From assembly GCF_030409805.1 (NCBI RefSeq), contig NZ_JAUFQP010000013.1, positions 124,001-188,000 of the forward strand: a DNA stretch of 64,000 nt, written 5' to 3'. The DNA is from Algibacter miyuki. Its GTDB lineage: Bacteria > Bacteroidota > Bacteroidia > Flavobacteriales > Flavobacteriaceae. The position numbers were made by a program, and so were the translations under genes. Position 1 is the first letter of the stretch, and every line of letters starts with the position of its first letter. A model generated the notes under the pieces. That model was not told where the DNA came from. It did no database searches and saw only the letters and a program-made list of their open reading frames with translations. This document shows, in pieces, positions 53,918 to 62,353 of the stretch.

Positions 53918-54412
53918 ATGCAAGACATTATAGATCATCTTCCAAAGCAGGCCAAAGATACACATAACGAGAATAAAAAATTCTTCGCGAAGCTAAAAAA
54001 GAAGCCACCGAAAAATTTAGATTATGTAATGCAGGATCTACATGAGGCCGAATTTAAGCGTACCGATTGTTTAGAGTGTGCCAATTGCTGTAAAACTACA
54101 GGTCCGCTGTTTACCGATAAAGATGTAGATCGTGTAGCCAAACATTTCAGAATGAAAACTCAAAAATTTATAGATCAATATTTACGAATTGATGAGGACA
54201 ATGATTATGTGCTTAAAAGTGTGCCTTGCACTTTTTTAGGGGCCGATAATTATTGTTCTATTTATGATGTGCGTCCTAAAGCGTGCCGAGAGTTTCCGCA
54301 CACGGATAGAAGTAAGTTTCAGCAAATATCACATTTAACACTTAAAAACGTGGCTATCTGCCCAGCAGCATTTAATATTGTTGAAGCCATGAAAAAACGT
54401 ATCAAGGTGTAA
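53918..54412 (+). CDS. YkgJ-type cysteine cluster protein
   Basis: A 164-residue protein with the CxxCxxCC cluster of the YkgJ/UPF0153 family (CLECANCCKTTGPLF, about residues 47-61), followed by PCTFLGADNYCSIYDVRPKA and CREFPH. The cysteines are predicted to bind zinc or iron. Cellular role unknown. Confidence 0.85.
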   Translation: MQDIIDHLPKQAKDTHNENKKFFAKLKKKPPKNLDYVMQDLHEAEFKRTDCLECANCCKTTGPLFTDKDVDRVAKHFRMKTQKFIDQYLRIDEDNDYVLKSVPCTFLGADNYCSIYDVRPKACREFPHTDRSKFQQISHLTLKNVAICPAAFNIVEAMKKRIKV

Positions 54413-54518
54413 GTGTAACTTTAGTTGTTTTTATATTTCTCAATTTACTAGGAGGAGCGCGCCTTATTAGTATGCTATGTTTTTTTACTATCTTTAAAAA
54501 CACTAATCTTTCAAAATT

Positions 54519-55358
54519 TTGGAAACGTTTTTAAATTATTTCGAAACCATACCATCATCACACCGTAGTTTAATTTTGGTCGGTGGTTTGGCTTTTTTCT
54601 GGATTTTGGAAAGTGCCGTGCCGTTGTTTAAGTTCGATTACAAAAAGTGGCAACATGCTTGGCCCAATATTTTTTTCACGTTAACTACCGTAATTATAAA
54701 TTTTGCATTGGCCTTTTTGCTTTTAAATTCATCCGACTGGGTGATGGCTAATAATTTCGGTATTTTAAATTGGTTACCCGAAATGCCTTTAGGTGTTTAC
54801 ATCCTTTTAGGTGTGTTTTTAATGGATTTTTTTGGAGCCTATTTAGCGCATTTTATAGAGCATAAAGTAAGTGTTTTATGGATGGTGCATTTGGTACATC
54901 ATTCCGATCATAAAGTAGATACAACCACAGCAAATAGGCATCACCCTTTAGAAAGTGTTATTCGCTTTATATTTACCCTGCTAGGTGTTTTTATTATTGG
55001 TGCGCCTATTGGTATCGTGATGTTATATCAATCTATGTCGTTAGTTGCAACGCAATTTACACATGCTAATATTAAATTGCCAAAACGCGTTGATAAAATA
55101 ATAAGTTATATTTTGGTGTCTCCAGATATGCATAAAGTACACCATCATTATATGTTGCCTTATACAGATTCTAACTACGGCAATATTTTCTCGGTTTGGG
55201 ATCGAATTTTAGGGACTTACATGGAGCTCGATCGCGATAAACTAACGTATGGCGTTGATGTTTTTCCTGATGAAAACGCAAACGGCAACATTAAAGCATT
55301 GCTAAAACAACCTTTTCAGAAATATGGACGCCCAACTATAATCCATGAGGAAGATTAG
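54519..55358 (+). CDS. Sterol desaturase / fatty acid hydroxylase family protein (second)
   Basis: A 279-residue membrane protein with about four hydrophobic segments and the His motifs HFIEH, HLVHHS, HH in NRHHPLE and HKVHHH. The start is TTG at 54519; no upstream ATG is in frame, and the next ATG (MANNFG) would remove the first membrane segments. Homologous in family, but not closely, to the protein at 5529-6410. It is 40 bases before a phosphodiesterase gene, suggesting a link with lipid handling. Confidence 0.83.
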   Translation: METFLNYFETIPSSHRSLILVGGLAFFWILESAVPLFKFDYKKWQHAWPNIFFTLTTVIINFALAFLLLNSSDWVMANNFGILNWLPEMPLGVYILLGVFLMDFFGAYLAHFIEHKVSVLWMVHLVHHSDHKVDTTTANRHHPLESVIRFIFTLLGVFIIGAPIGIVMLYQSMSLVATQFTHANIKLPKRVDKIISYILVSPDMHKVHHHYMLPYTDSNYGNIFSVWDRILGTYMELDRDKLTYGVDVFPDENANGNIKALLKQPFQKYGRPTIIHEED

Positions 55359-55398
55359 TTGTTTTTTTTTGTAGTTTAGTTTTGAAATTATACGCCAT

Positions 55399-56217
55399 AT
55401 GAAAACTCAGAAACCAGACATTCAAGGGCATCGGGGTTGCCGTGGATTACTACCCGAAAACACCATGCCAGCGTTTCTGAAAGCTGTAGAATTAGGTGTG
55501 GATACTTTAGAGTTAGATGTGGCTATATCTAAAGATAACGTCGTTGTTGTATCTCACGAACCTTATATGAATCCGTTAATTTGCTTAGATCCCGAAGGGC
55601 AAGAAATTCCAGATTCTGAAGGTGAAAAATATAATCTCTATCAAATGACTTTTGAAACCATAAAGCAATTTGATTGTGGTTTAAAACAGCATCCTAATTT
55701 TCCGGAACAACAAAAGATAGAAGCTCATAAACCCGCTTTGGATAACGTTTTTAAAGTTGTAAAAGATTTAAACCCAAATATAAAATTCAATATTGAAATA
55801 AAAGCTGAACCAAAATATGATAGGGTTTTTACACCTATCCCGAAAGAATTTGTCCGTTTGGTTTTAAAAGTAATTGAAGACAATAATATGGTCAACCAAA
55901 CCAATTTACAAAGTTTTGATGTGCGTATTTTAGAAGAAATAAAAAAGCAATCTCCCAATATGCCTTTGGCGCTTTTAGTGGAAGAAGATGAGGATATTCA
56001 AGAAAAAATTAACCAACTTCATTTTTTACCCGAAATTATAAGTCCGTATTACAAATTATTAGATCTAAAAGTAGTTAAAAATCTACAGGCTAAAAATTTC
56101 AAAGTTATTCCATGGACCGTAAATACGGTGTCGGAAATGCAAACCGTTTTGGATTATAAAGTTGATGGTATTATCACGGATTATCCGGATAAACTTATAA
56201 ACTTGTTGAGCAATTAA
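55399..56217 (+). CDS. Glycerophosphodiester phosphodiesterase
   Basis: A 272-residue GDPD-family TIM barrel that hydrolyses glycerophosphodiesters to glycerol-3-phosphate and an alcohol. GHRGCRGLLPENTMPAF carries the catalytic His-Arg, LELDVAISKDNVVVVSHEP the metal-ligand Glu/Asp and second His; NIEIKAE is the later metal Glu. Without a signal peptide it is probably cytoplasmic, but some exported forms exist. Stops 13 bases short of namZ (convergent). Confidence 0.92.
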   Translation: MKTQKPDIQGHRGCRGLLPENTMPAFLKAVELGVDTLELDVAISKDNVVVVSHEPYMNPLICLDPEGQEIPDSEGEKYNLYQMTFETIKQFDCGLKQHPNFPEQQKIEAHKPALDNVFKVVKDLNPNIKFNIEIKAEPKYDRVFTPIPKEFVRLVLKVIEDNNMVNQTNLQSFDVRILEEIKKQSPNMPLALLVEEDEDIQEKINQLHFLPEIISPYYKLLDLKVVKNLQAKNFKVIPWTVNTVSEMQTVLDYKVDGIITDYPDKLINLLSN

Positions 56218-56230
56218 GTTCTAAAATAAC

Positions 56231-57493
56231 CTATGGATACATTAAATACGATGCACGTGTTTTACTAAAAGCGTCTAATCCATTTTTCCAAGTTGCTCTT
56301 ATTTCAGCTTCGCTTAAACCCGATTCAATTTGTTTTTGAAGCGTAGTAGTTCCTGCAAGTTTTGTGAAAAATGATGTAAAAAAATCAGCTTTATTTTTAG
56401 TGTTTTTATAAGCACCAATCAGCCAAGATAAATTCAACGCGTTTAAGTTTTCGGCCTGAGTTAAATCTGTGCCATAACATAATTTACCATCGTGCTTTGG
56501 GTATTTCGCGCCATGGTTTGGTTTTGGTGTAAATCTAAAATGATAAGCATTTGCATTTAAAAACGGACTTCCAAATATCTGAAATTGTTTTTCTGTGCCA
56601 CGGCCGGCGCTTACATTTGTACCTTCAAAAAAGCATAAACTAGAGTAGAGGTTAATGGCTTTGTCGTTTGGTAAGTTCGGACTCGGTTTTATAGGTAAAC
56701 TATAAGGAAGCTTGTTATTATAATTTTTAATAGGAATCACTTTTAACGCACATTGTACACCATTTTTTAACCATTTCTCTCCATTAATCATTTCGGCATA
56801 TTCGCCGATAGTCATGCCATGAACCACAGGAATTGGGTGCATGCCAATAAAACTGGTATGCGCTTTTTCTAAAATCGGACCATCGATATAATGCCCGTTT
56901 GGGTTCGGTCTGTCTAAAATTAAAACCGGAATGTTTTGTTCGGCACAAGCCTCCATAACATAGTGCAAACTCGAAATGTAAGTGTAAAATCGAGCGCCCA
57001 CATCTTGAATATCAAAAATAACAATATCCAAACCTTTAAGTTGTTCGACTGATGGCTTTTTGTTTTTTCCGTAAAGTGATACAATGGGTAAGTTGGTTTT
57101 TACATCTACACCGTCTTTTATCACTTCGCCAGCATCTGCAGTGCCTCTAAAACCGTGTTCTGGCGCAAAAACAGATTTAATATTGATGTTTAAAGCCAAT
57201 AAAGAATCTACTAAATGTGTGTGTGTTTTACCTTTAAAAATAACACTCGTTTGGTTGGCAACAATACCTACACGCTTTCCTTGTAAAAGCGGCAAGTAAA
57301 TTTCGGTTTGGTTAGCGCCAACTAAAATAGGGGCGATTTCTGGTTGCTGCTTAATTTCGATGGCTGAATCAATGGTTTCTACAGTTTCTATTTCAGTAAG
57401 AGAGCTTCTATCTTTAGATTTCGATGTGTTTGCACAAGAAATCATGACCAAAACAAATAATAAAACTGTATTTTTGAAAATATTTAATCGCAT
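56231..57493 (-). CDS. namZ: DUF1343 exo-beta-N-acetylmuramidase (NamZ family), lipoprotein
   Basis: A 420-residue lipoprotein (lipobox ending Cys20, VLVMISC). Motifs of DUF1343: GKRVGIVANQTSV, VFAPEHGFRGTADAGE, DIQDVGARFYTYISSLHY, VLDRPNPNGHYIDGP, EGTNVSAGRGTEKQFQIFG. Members studied in Bacillus and Tannerella (NamZ) cut MurNAc from the non-reducing end of peptidoglycan chains. It would feed cell-wall recycling together with AnmK. Its start codon is 8 bases from the start of the divergent permease gene. Confidence 0.9.
   Translation of the reverse strand: MRLNIFKNTVLLFVLVMISCANTSKSKDRSSLTEIETVETIDSAIEIKQQPEIAPILVGANQTEIYLPLLQGKRVGIVANQTSVIFKGKTHTHLVDSLLALNINIKSVFAPEHGFRGTADAGEVIKDGVDVKTNLPIVSLYGKNKKPSVEQLKGLDIVIFDIQDVGARFYTYISSLHYVMEACAEQNIPVLILDRPNPNGHYIDGPILEKAHTSFIGMHPIPVVHGMTIGEYAEMINGEKWLKNGVQCALKVIPIKNYNNKLPYSLPIKPSPNLPNDKAINLYSSLCFFEGTNVSAGRGTEKQFQIFGSPFLNANAYHFRFTPKPNHGAKYPKHDGKLCYGTDLTQAENLNALNLSWLIGAYKNTKNKADFFTSFFTKLAGTTTLQKQIESGLSEAEIRATWKNGLDAFSKTRASYLMYP
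57468..57475 (+). promoter_or_regulatory. Candidate -7 box for the permease gene, inside namZ
   Basis: TATTTTTG (exact consensus) within the first codons of namZ, 26 bases before the TTG start at 57502. Confidence 0.5.
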
Positions 57494-57501
57494 AGTAAAT
57501 T

Positions 57502-58737
57502 TTGAATTACGAGTTTTTTTTAGCCAAACGTATTATAGGCAGTAAAGCGTATAAAAGTAGTATATCGGCACCAATAATAAAAATTGGTATTGCCGCTATT
57601 GCTATCGGTATTGTTGTTATGATGATTGCCATTGCCACCGGTATTGGTTTGCAACAAAAAATTAGAGACAAAGTAGTGGCTTTCAACGGGCATGTTACCA
57701 TAAGCAATTTCGATAGCAATAACTCACAAGAAAGTATCGTGCCAATTTCCACGAATCAAGATTTTTATCCAGAATTTAATAGTGTTTCAGGTATAAAACA
57801 CATTCAAGGTGTTGCTACAAAATTTGGTGTTATTAGAACCGAAACCGATTTCGAAGGTGCTGTTTTTAAAGGCGTAGGTCAAGATTTCGACTGGAGCTAT
57901 TTCAAAGAATTTCTTATAGAAGGCGAGTTACCAACCTTTACAAAAAAATGGAGCGAAGAAGTTTTAGTATCGCAATATTTATCCAATCGATTAGGCTTTA
58001 AAGTAGGCGACAAATTCCAAATGGTATTTGCTAAAAATGATATCGAAAAGCCGCCAAATATCATCACCTTTAACGTGGTTGGTATTTATAATTCTGGATT
58101 TCAAGACTTAGATAAGCAATATTTATTAGGAAATATTCGACACATTCAGCGTATCAATAATTGGGAAAACGACCAAATTGGTAACTTCGAGGTTTTCATT
58201 TCCGACTATAGCCAACTTGATGAAATTGGTGTGGAAATCTACCAAAACACACCATCAACCCTTAATACTGCTACTGTAACTACAAAATATTATTCCATTT
58301 TCGAATGGATTAAAATATTCGATAAAAACATTTATGGCATTATCGGCATCATGATTCTCGTGGCCGGCATTAACATGATTACGGCGCTACTCGTTTTAAT
58401 TCTCGAGCGCACCCAAATGATAGGGATTTTAAAAGCCCTAGGAAGTAATAATTGGAGTATTCGTAAACTCTTTATTTACAACGCCTCATACCTTATTTTA
58501 CTCGGTTTATTTTGGGGGAATCTCATTGGTTTAGGGCTGCTTTTTGCGCAAAAATACTTCAAACTTTTTCCACTCGACCCTAGTGTGTATTATGTGTCCG
58601 AAGCACCGGTTTATATCAGTTTAGGTTACATTGTCGCGCTTAATATTGGCACGCTAGTCCTATGTTTACTCATGCTTTTAGTGCCGTCGTACATCATCAC
58701 GAAAATATCGCCTGTAAAGGCCATTAGGTTTCAGTAA
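57502..58737 (+). CDS. LolC/LolE-type ABC transporter permease
   Basis: A 411-residue FtsX-fold permease: N-terminal MNYEFFLAKRIIGSKAY then a first membrane helix (IGIAAIAIGIVVMMIAIATG), a large periplasmic domain (about residues 45-265) and three C-terminal helices (IIGIMILVAGINMITALLVL, ASYLILLGLFWGNLIGLGLL, GTLVLCLLMLLVPSYI) with MIGILKALGSNNWSIRKLF before them. LolCE proteins extract lipoproteins from the inner membrane; the ATPase partner is not adjacent. Start codon TTG is chosen from the family N-terminus. Followed by repeat copy C. Confidence 0.9.
   Translation: MNYEFFLAKRIIGSKAYKSSISAPIIKIGIAAIAIGIVVMMIAIATGIGLQQKIRDKVVAFNGHVTISNFDSNNSQESIVPISTNQDFYPEFNSVSGIKHIQGVATKFGVIRTETDFEGAVFKGVGQDFDWSYFKEFLIEGELPTFTKKWSEEVLVSQYLSNRLGFKVGDKFQMVFAKNDIEKPPNIITFNVVGIYNSGFQDLDKQYLLGNIRHIQRINNWENDQIGNFEVFISDYSQLDEIGVEIYQNTPSTLNTATVTTKYYSIFEWIKIFDKNIYGIIGIMILVAGINMITALLVLILERTQMIGILKALGSNNWSIRKLFIYNASYLILLGLFWGNLIGLGLLFAQKYFKLFPLDPSVYYVSEAPVYISLGYIVALNIGTLVLCLLMLLVPSYIITKISPVKAIRFQ
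57525..57532 (-). promoter_or_regulatory. Candidate -7 box for namZ, inside the permease gene
   Basis: TACGTTTG on the minus strand (exact consensus), 31 bases before the namZ ATG, within codons 8-11 of the permease gene. Confidence 0.5.
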
Positions 58738-58746
58738 AATTTTGTG

Positions 58747-58898
58747 TTTTGGGCGTTCCCTAAAGGGCGGGCTTTCCGCTATATCTTTTTTTAAGGTGTA
58801 TTTTCGGTATGTTTATATGACGAAGGTTCGTGTTGCTTTTTAGTACTGTTTCTCAATCTTAAAGAAAAAAAGGATGCCGCATCAATCCCTAACGCGGG
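58747..58898 (+). repeat. 3'-end hairpin repeat, copy C
   Basis: Begins 10 bases past the permease stop. GGGCGTTCCC, GGGCGGGCTTTCCGCTATAT, then ATCTTTTTTTAAG, and closes CTTAAAGAAAAAAAGGATG, CCGCATCAATCCCTAACGCG. The arms pair as in the other copies. It faces copy D across about 80 bases; together they fill the gap 58738-59103. Confidence 0.82.
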
Positions 58899-58977
58899 TG
58901 TGTTTGCCGAGATTTGGTTTATATAATGTAAGTGCATAAAAGCAAACCTAATTTATTTTTTAAGATGGTCTTTACTT

Positions 58978-59090
58978 TGGCGGATGTGCTCGCGTTAGGG
59001 ATTGAGCGGCATGTTTGAAATCCTTTTTGTTTTCTTAAAAAAACAAAAAGATTGAGTAGCGAAAGCCCGACCTGCAAGGTAACGCCCAAA
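58978..59090 (-). repeat. 3'-end hairpin repeat, copy D
   Basis: Begins about 14 bases past the stop of the AraC regulator and has its orientation. On the minus strand: GGGCGTTACC, GTCGGGCTTTCGCTACTC, stem AATCTTTTTGTTTT / AAAACAAAAAGGATT with a short loop, then GCCGCTCAATCCCTAACGCG and an end CATCCGCCA shared with copy A. Confidence 0.82.
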
Positions 59091-59103
59091 AAATATTGAA
59101 GTT

Positions 59104-60021
59104 TTATTTACTAATAGAGGCTTGAAATTGCTGCGGCGTTATCATTTCCATTTTTTTAAATTGACGGTTAAAATAACTGGTATTGTTAAAGCCGGATTTA
59201 AATGCAATTTCGGACATGCGGAAGCCTTTGCGTTCTTTAATGAGTTTTTTAGAGAACTTTATTTTTTCGGAATTTATGTAATCTATAGGAGAAATGCCGA
59301 GTGTGTTTTTAAATTTTTTATGAAAATGTGAGGTGCTCATACACGCTTTTTTTGCGAGCAAATCGACACTAATATCTTTATTGGTGAGGTTGTTTTTTAT
59401 AAATTTTATTGCCATCCCGATGCGGGTGTCGTTTAAAAAAGAATCGGTGTCGTTAAGGATAAACGATTTGGCTTTGGTTTGCAATAACCGAACAATGAGC
59501 TCTTGTATCATTAAATCGAGTAGCACATCTTTCGAGGTGTTGTTATTGGTAAAGGTGTAAACTAGGCGTTTTACCAAATGGTTTACATCGGTGTTATTAA
59601 TAAGGTGCGAGGCGTTTTGATCGAGTTGCCATGTGTTGTTTTCATTTTCTATGGCGACTTGGTGATTAAATTTTTCGACCACCTCGTTAATTTTATGGTC
59701 GTCAATACCTAAGGCTAAACATTGGGTTGGATTATCCATTGTGGCTAAGGGGAAGTCGATGACCATTTCTTTTCCGGTAGGCATAACAACAGATTCTCCA
59801 GGGAAAAAATCGAAAGATTCTAGCCCATCAATATGCATTACTTTTTTTCCGGTAAGCATGCTCGCAATTATAGGGAAATCGAATTTGAGCGCTACTTGTT
59901 CTGCGTAAGCGTGTGTTTCGTATATATTTAATTCGGCATAATCGGCATTATAAGTGGTTCTGTTTTCAACCAAAGTGGTGAGTTTTCTAATGCTTCTGTG
60001 GTGGTTTAGTAGTTGGCTCAT
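59104..60021 (-). CDS. AraC family transcriptional regulator
   Basis: A 305-residue regulator. The N-terminal part (about 1-190) resembles the AraC_N ligand domain (YAELNIYETHAYAEQVALKF, DFFPGESVVMPTGKEMVID). The C-terminal domain has two helix-turn-helix motifs: DISVDLLAKKACMSTSHFHK and EIAFKSGFNNTSYFNRQFKK. It is divergent from the aldehyde dehydrogenase operon, which it likely controls; relatives next to alcohol/aldehyde genes are common. Confidence 0.9.
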   Translation of the reverse strand: MSQLLNHHRSIRKLTTLVENRTTYNADYAELNIYETHAYAEQVALKFDFPIIASMLTGKKVMHIDGLESFDFFPGESVVMPTGKEMVIDFPLATMDNPTQCLALGIDDHKINEVVEKFNHQVAIENENNTWQLDQNASHLINNTDVNHLVKRLVYTFTNNNTSKDVLLDLMIQELIVRLLQTKAKSFILNDTDSFLNDTRIGMAIKFIKNNLTNKDISVDLLAKKACMSTSHFHKKFKNTLGISPIDYINSEKIKFSKKLIKERKGFRMSEIAFKSGFNNTSYFNRQFKKMEMITPQQFQASISK

Positions 60022-60067
60022 AATTAATAGTACAAAAAAAACAGGTGTTGAAAGTTAAATAATAGAT

Positions 60068-60096
60068 ATGTTCATTATTATAATAAATACGTTCAA
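60068..60096. promoter_or_regulatory. Possible AraC-type operator
   Basis: Direct repeats ATGTTCA and ACGTTCA whose GTTCA cores start at 60070 and 60091, 21 bases apart (two helical turns), the usual spacing for AraC-family half-sites. A third GTTCA is at 60228. Confidence 0.35.
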
Positions 60097-60254
60097 GTGT
60101 TTTCGGATTTGATAGTTTAATTTTATGAAATGTAAATATTAAGCAATTTATTAATAATAATTATGAGAATATGTTAAAATGATGTGAAAATCAGGAAGAC
60201 TATTCGGTAAGGTTGCTTAACGTAAATGTTCAACTAAATTTAAATAAGACCATA

Positions 60255-61754
60255 ATGAGTTATTCTAAACCAAAATTTAAGGAATCGTATTCTAATTTTA
60301 TCAACGGAAAATTTGTTGCGCCAATTGGAGGGCAATATTTTGATAATACATCGCCTATTGATAATACTTTAATTTCTAAATATCCGCGATCGCAAAAGGA
60401 AGATGTAGACTTGGCGCTCGATGCTGCTAATGCTGCAAAAGAATCTTGGGGAAATACGCCAGCTGCAGAACGTGCCGCTTTATTGAATAAAGTAGCCGAT
60501 ATTATTGAAGAAAATCTTGAAGAATTCGCCCTAGTTGAAACCTGTGATAACGGGAAACCTATACGGGAAACTTTAAATGCCGATATACCATTAGCGATAG
60601 ACCATTGGCGTTATTTTGCGGCGTGTATTCGTGCAGAAGAAGGGAGTGCTACCGAGTTAGACTCCAAAACCTTATCGATGAATATTAAAGAGCCGTTAGG
60701 TGTGGTTGGGCAAATAATTCCGTGGAATTTTCCTTTATTAATGTTATCATGGAAAGTGCCACCAGCTTTGGCTACAGGGAATTGTGTGGTTTTAAAGCCT
60801 GCGGAACAAACACCATCTTCGGCCACATTATTAATGGAGAAAATTGCCGATGTATTTCCTCCGGGCGTTTTCAATATTGTACATGGTTTTGGTCCGGAAG
60901 CAGGGAAACCATTAGCATCTAGCCCAAAAGTGGATAAGGTGGCTTTTACAGGAGAAACCACAACGGGACAATTAATTATGCAATATGCCTCTAAAAACCT
61001 AAATCCGGTAACGATGGAATTGGGCGGAAAATCTCCAAATGTATTCTTTAACTCGGTTATGGATCATGACGATGAATTTTTAGATAAAGCCATTGAAGGT
61101 GCTGTTTTATTTGCCTTCAATCAAGGTGAAGTTTGTACCTGTCCTTCCCGTATTTTAGTACAAGAAGATATTTATGATGCTTTTATGGAGCGTGTTGTAG
61201 CAAGAACAAATGCCATTATTCAAGATAATCCTTACGATGTAAATACTATGGTTGGTGCGCAAGCATCAAACGATCAATACGAAAAAATTCAGTCTTATTT
61301 AAAAATAGGAAAAGAAGAAGGAGCTAAGGTGTTAACCGGTGGCGATGCTAAAAAACTAAGTGGCGATTTTGCAAACGGATTTTACATACAGCCAACTATT
61401 TTAGAAGGTCATAATAAAATGCGCGTTTTCCAAGAAGAGATTTTTGGTCCCGTAGCATGTGTTACAAAATTTAAAGATGAAGCCGAAGCGTTGGAAATTG
61501 CCAATGATACGCTTTATGGTTTAGGTGCTGGTGTTTGGACACGCGATGCACATCAATTATATCAAATTCCTAGAGCTATTAAAGCCGGTCGTGTTTGGGT
61601 AAACTGCTATCACGCTTACCCAGCACACGCGCCGTTTGGAGGTTATAAAAAATCGGGATTCGGACGTGAAAATCATGTGATGATGATGAATTATTATCGT
61701 CAAACAAAAAACATGCTGATTTCTTATGACAAGAATAAGTTAGGTTTCTTTTAG
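60255..61754 (+). CDS. Aldehyde dehydrogenase (acetaldehyde dehydrogenase type)
   Basis: A 499-residue NAD-dependent aldehyde dehydrogenase from the ATG at 60255 ([20 protein letters not shown]); a longer frame to 60213 is possible but less likely. Landmarks: [33 protein letters not shown], the catalytic Glu in [13 protein letters not shown] (VTMELGGK), and the catalytic Cys in [11 protein letters not shown]; the C-terminus has [17 protein letters not shown]. It resembles the ExaC/AcoD group, which oxidises acetaldehyde to acetate. With DUF779 and Acs downstream it makes acetate and then acetyl-CoA. Confidence 0.92.
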   Translation: MSYSKPKFKESYSNFINGKFVAPIGGQYFDNTSPIDNTLISKYPRSQKEDVDLALDAANAAKESWGNTPAAERAALLNKVADIIEENLEEFALVETCDNGKPIRETLNADIPLAIDHWRYFAACIRAEEGSATELDSKTLSMNIKEPLGVVGQIIPWNFPLLMLSWKVPPALATGNCVVLKPAEQTPSSATLLMEKIADVFPPGVFNIVHGFGPEAGKPLASSPKVDKVAFTGETTTGQLIMQYASKNLNPVTMELGGKSPNVFFNSVMDHDDEFLDKAIEGAVLFAFNQGEVCTCPSRILVQEDIYDAFMERVVARTNAIIQDNPYDVNTMVGAQASNDQYEKIQSYLKIGKEEGAKVLTGGDAKKLSGDFANGFYIQPTILEGHNKMRVFQEEIFGPVACVTKFKDEAEALEIANDTLYGLGAGVWTRDAHQLYQIPRAIKAGRVWVNCYHAYPAHAPFGGYKKSGFGRENHVMMMNYYRQTKNMLISYDKNKLGFF

Positions 61755-61778
61755 AATGAAATTAATAGATTAAGACTT

Positions 61779-61812
61779 AAAAGGTTGAACCGTGCAGTGT
61801 TCAGCCTTTTTT
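61779..61812 (+). terminator. Terminator after aldehyde dehydrogenase
   Basis: Stem AAAAGGTTGAAC / GTTCAGCCTTTT (one G-T) with an eight-base loop and T run, 24 bases after the stop. It lies just before the DUF779 start, so it may attenuate rather than end transcription. Confidence 0.72.
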
Positions 61813-61833
61813 GTAATATTAAATTTAAAAATT

Positions 61834-62190
61834 ATGAAAAGAGTAGAAATCACAAAAGAAGCAGCGGCTGTAGTAGAAGAATTGAAAGCAAAACATGGCG
61901 AACTTATTTTTCACCAAAGTGGAGGCTGTTGCGACGGGTCGGCACCTATGATTTTTGAAAAAGACGACATGTATCTCGATGAAAGCGATATTTTATTGGG
62001 CACGGTGGCAGGGGTTAATTTTTATATGAATCAAGATCAATTTGAATATTGGAAACACACCCATTTAACGGTAGATGTAACCAAAGGCAGAGGAGCCAGT
62101 TTCTCTTTAGAAATTCCTTTAGGGCTTCGATTTTTAATTCATTCTCGATTATTTACAGAAGCCGAACAAGCATTTTTTAAAACCGTTTAA
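61834..62190 (+). CDS. DUF779 domain protein
   Basis: A 118-residue cytoplasmic protein, from the ATG at 61834 (MKRVEITKEAAAVVEELKAK); the frame upstream to 61792 overlaps the terminator and is rejected. The motif HQSGGCCDGSAPMIF with Cys-Cys and EIPLGLRFLIHSRLFTEAEQ are the DUF779 hallmarks. DUF779 genes often accompany acetaldehyde/alcohol dehydrogenase genes; a metal-linked accessory role is suspected. Confidence 0.88.
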   Translation: MKRVEITKEAAAVVEELKAKHGELIFHQSGGCCDGSAPMIFEKDDMYLDESDILLGTVAGVNFYMNQDQFEYWKHTHLTVDVTKGRGASFSLEIPLGLRFLIHSRLFTEAEQAFFKTV

Positions 62191-62212
62191 AAATTAATTA
62201 TTTTAAATATTT

Positions 62213-62226
62213 TTTTGTTAACAAAA
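62213..62226. promoter_or_regulatory. Palindrome upstream of acs
   Basis: Perfect 14-base palindrome TTTTGTTAACAAAA, 127 bases before the acs ATG. Could be a regulator site; no T run follows. Confidence 0.35.
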
Positions 62227-62353
62227 CCAAAAATTAAAGTCAAATACATATTATTTTGCTATTTTAGAACACAGAACTAAATAACTTTTTTAAAAACAGA
62301 AATCAGCAGGAAATTCCCACTTTTTCTGCTAAAAATCAACTAAAAAACACATC

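Noticed and set aside
61792-61833. N-terminal extension of the DUF779 protein
   Set aside because: It translates the terminator hairpin after the aldehyde dehydrogenase gene.
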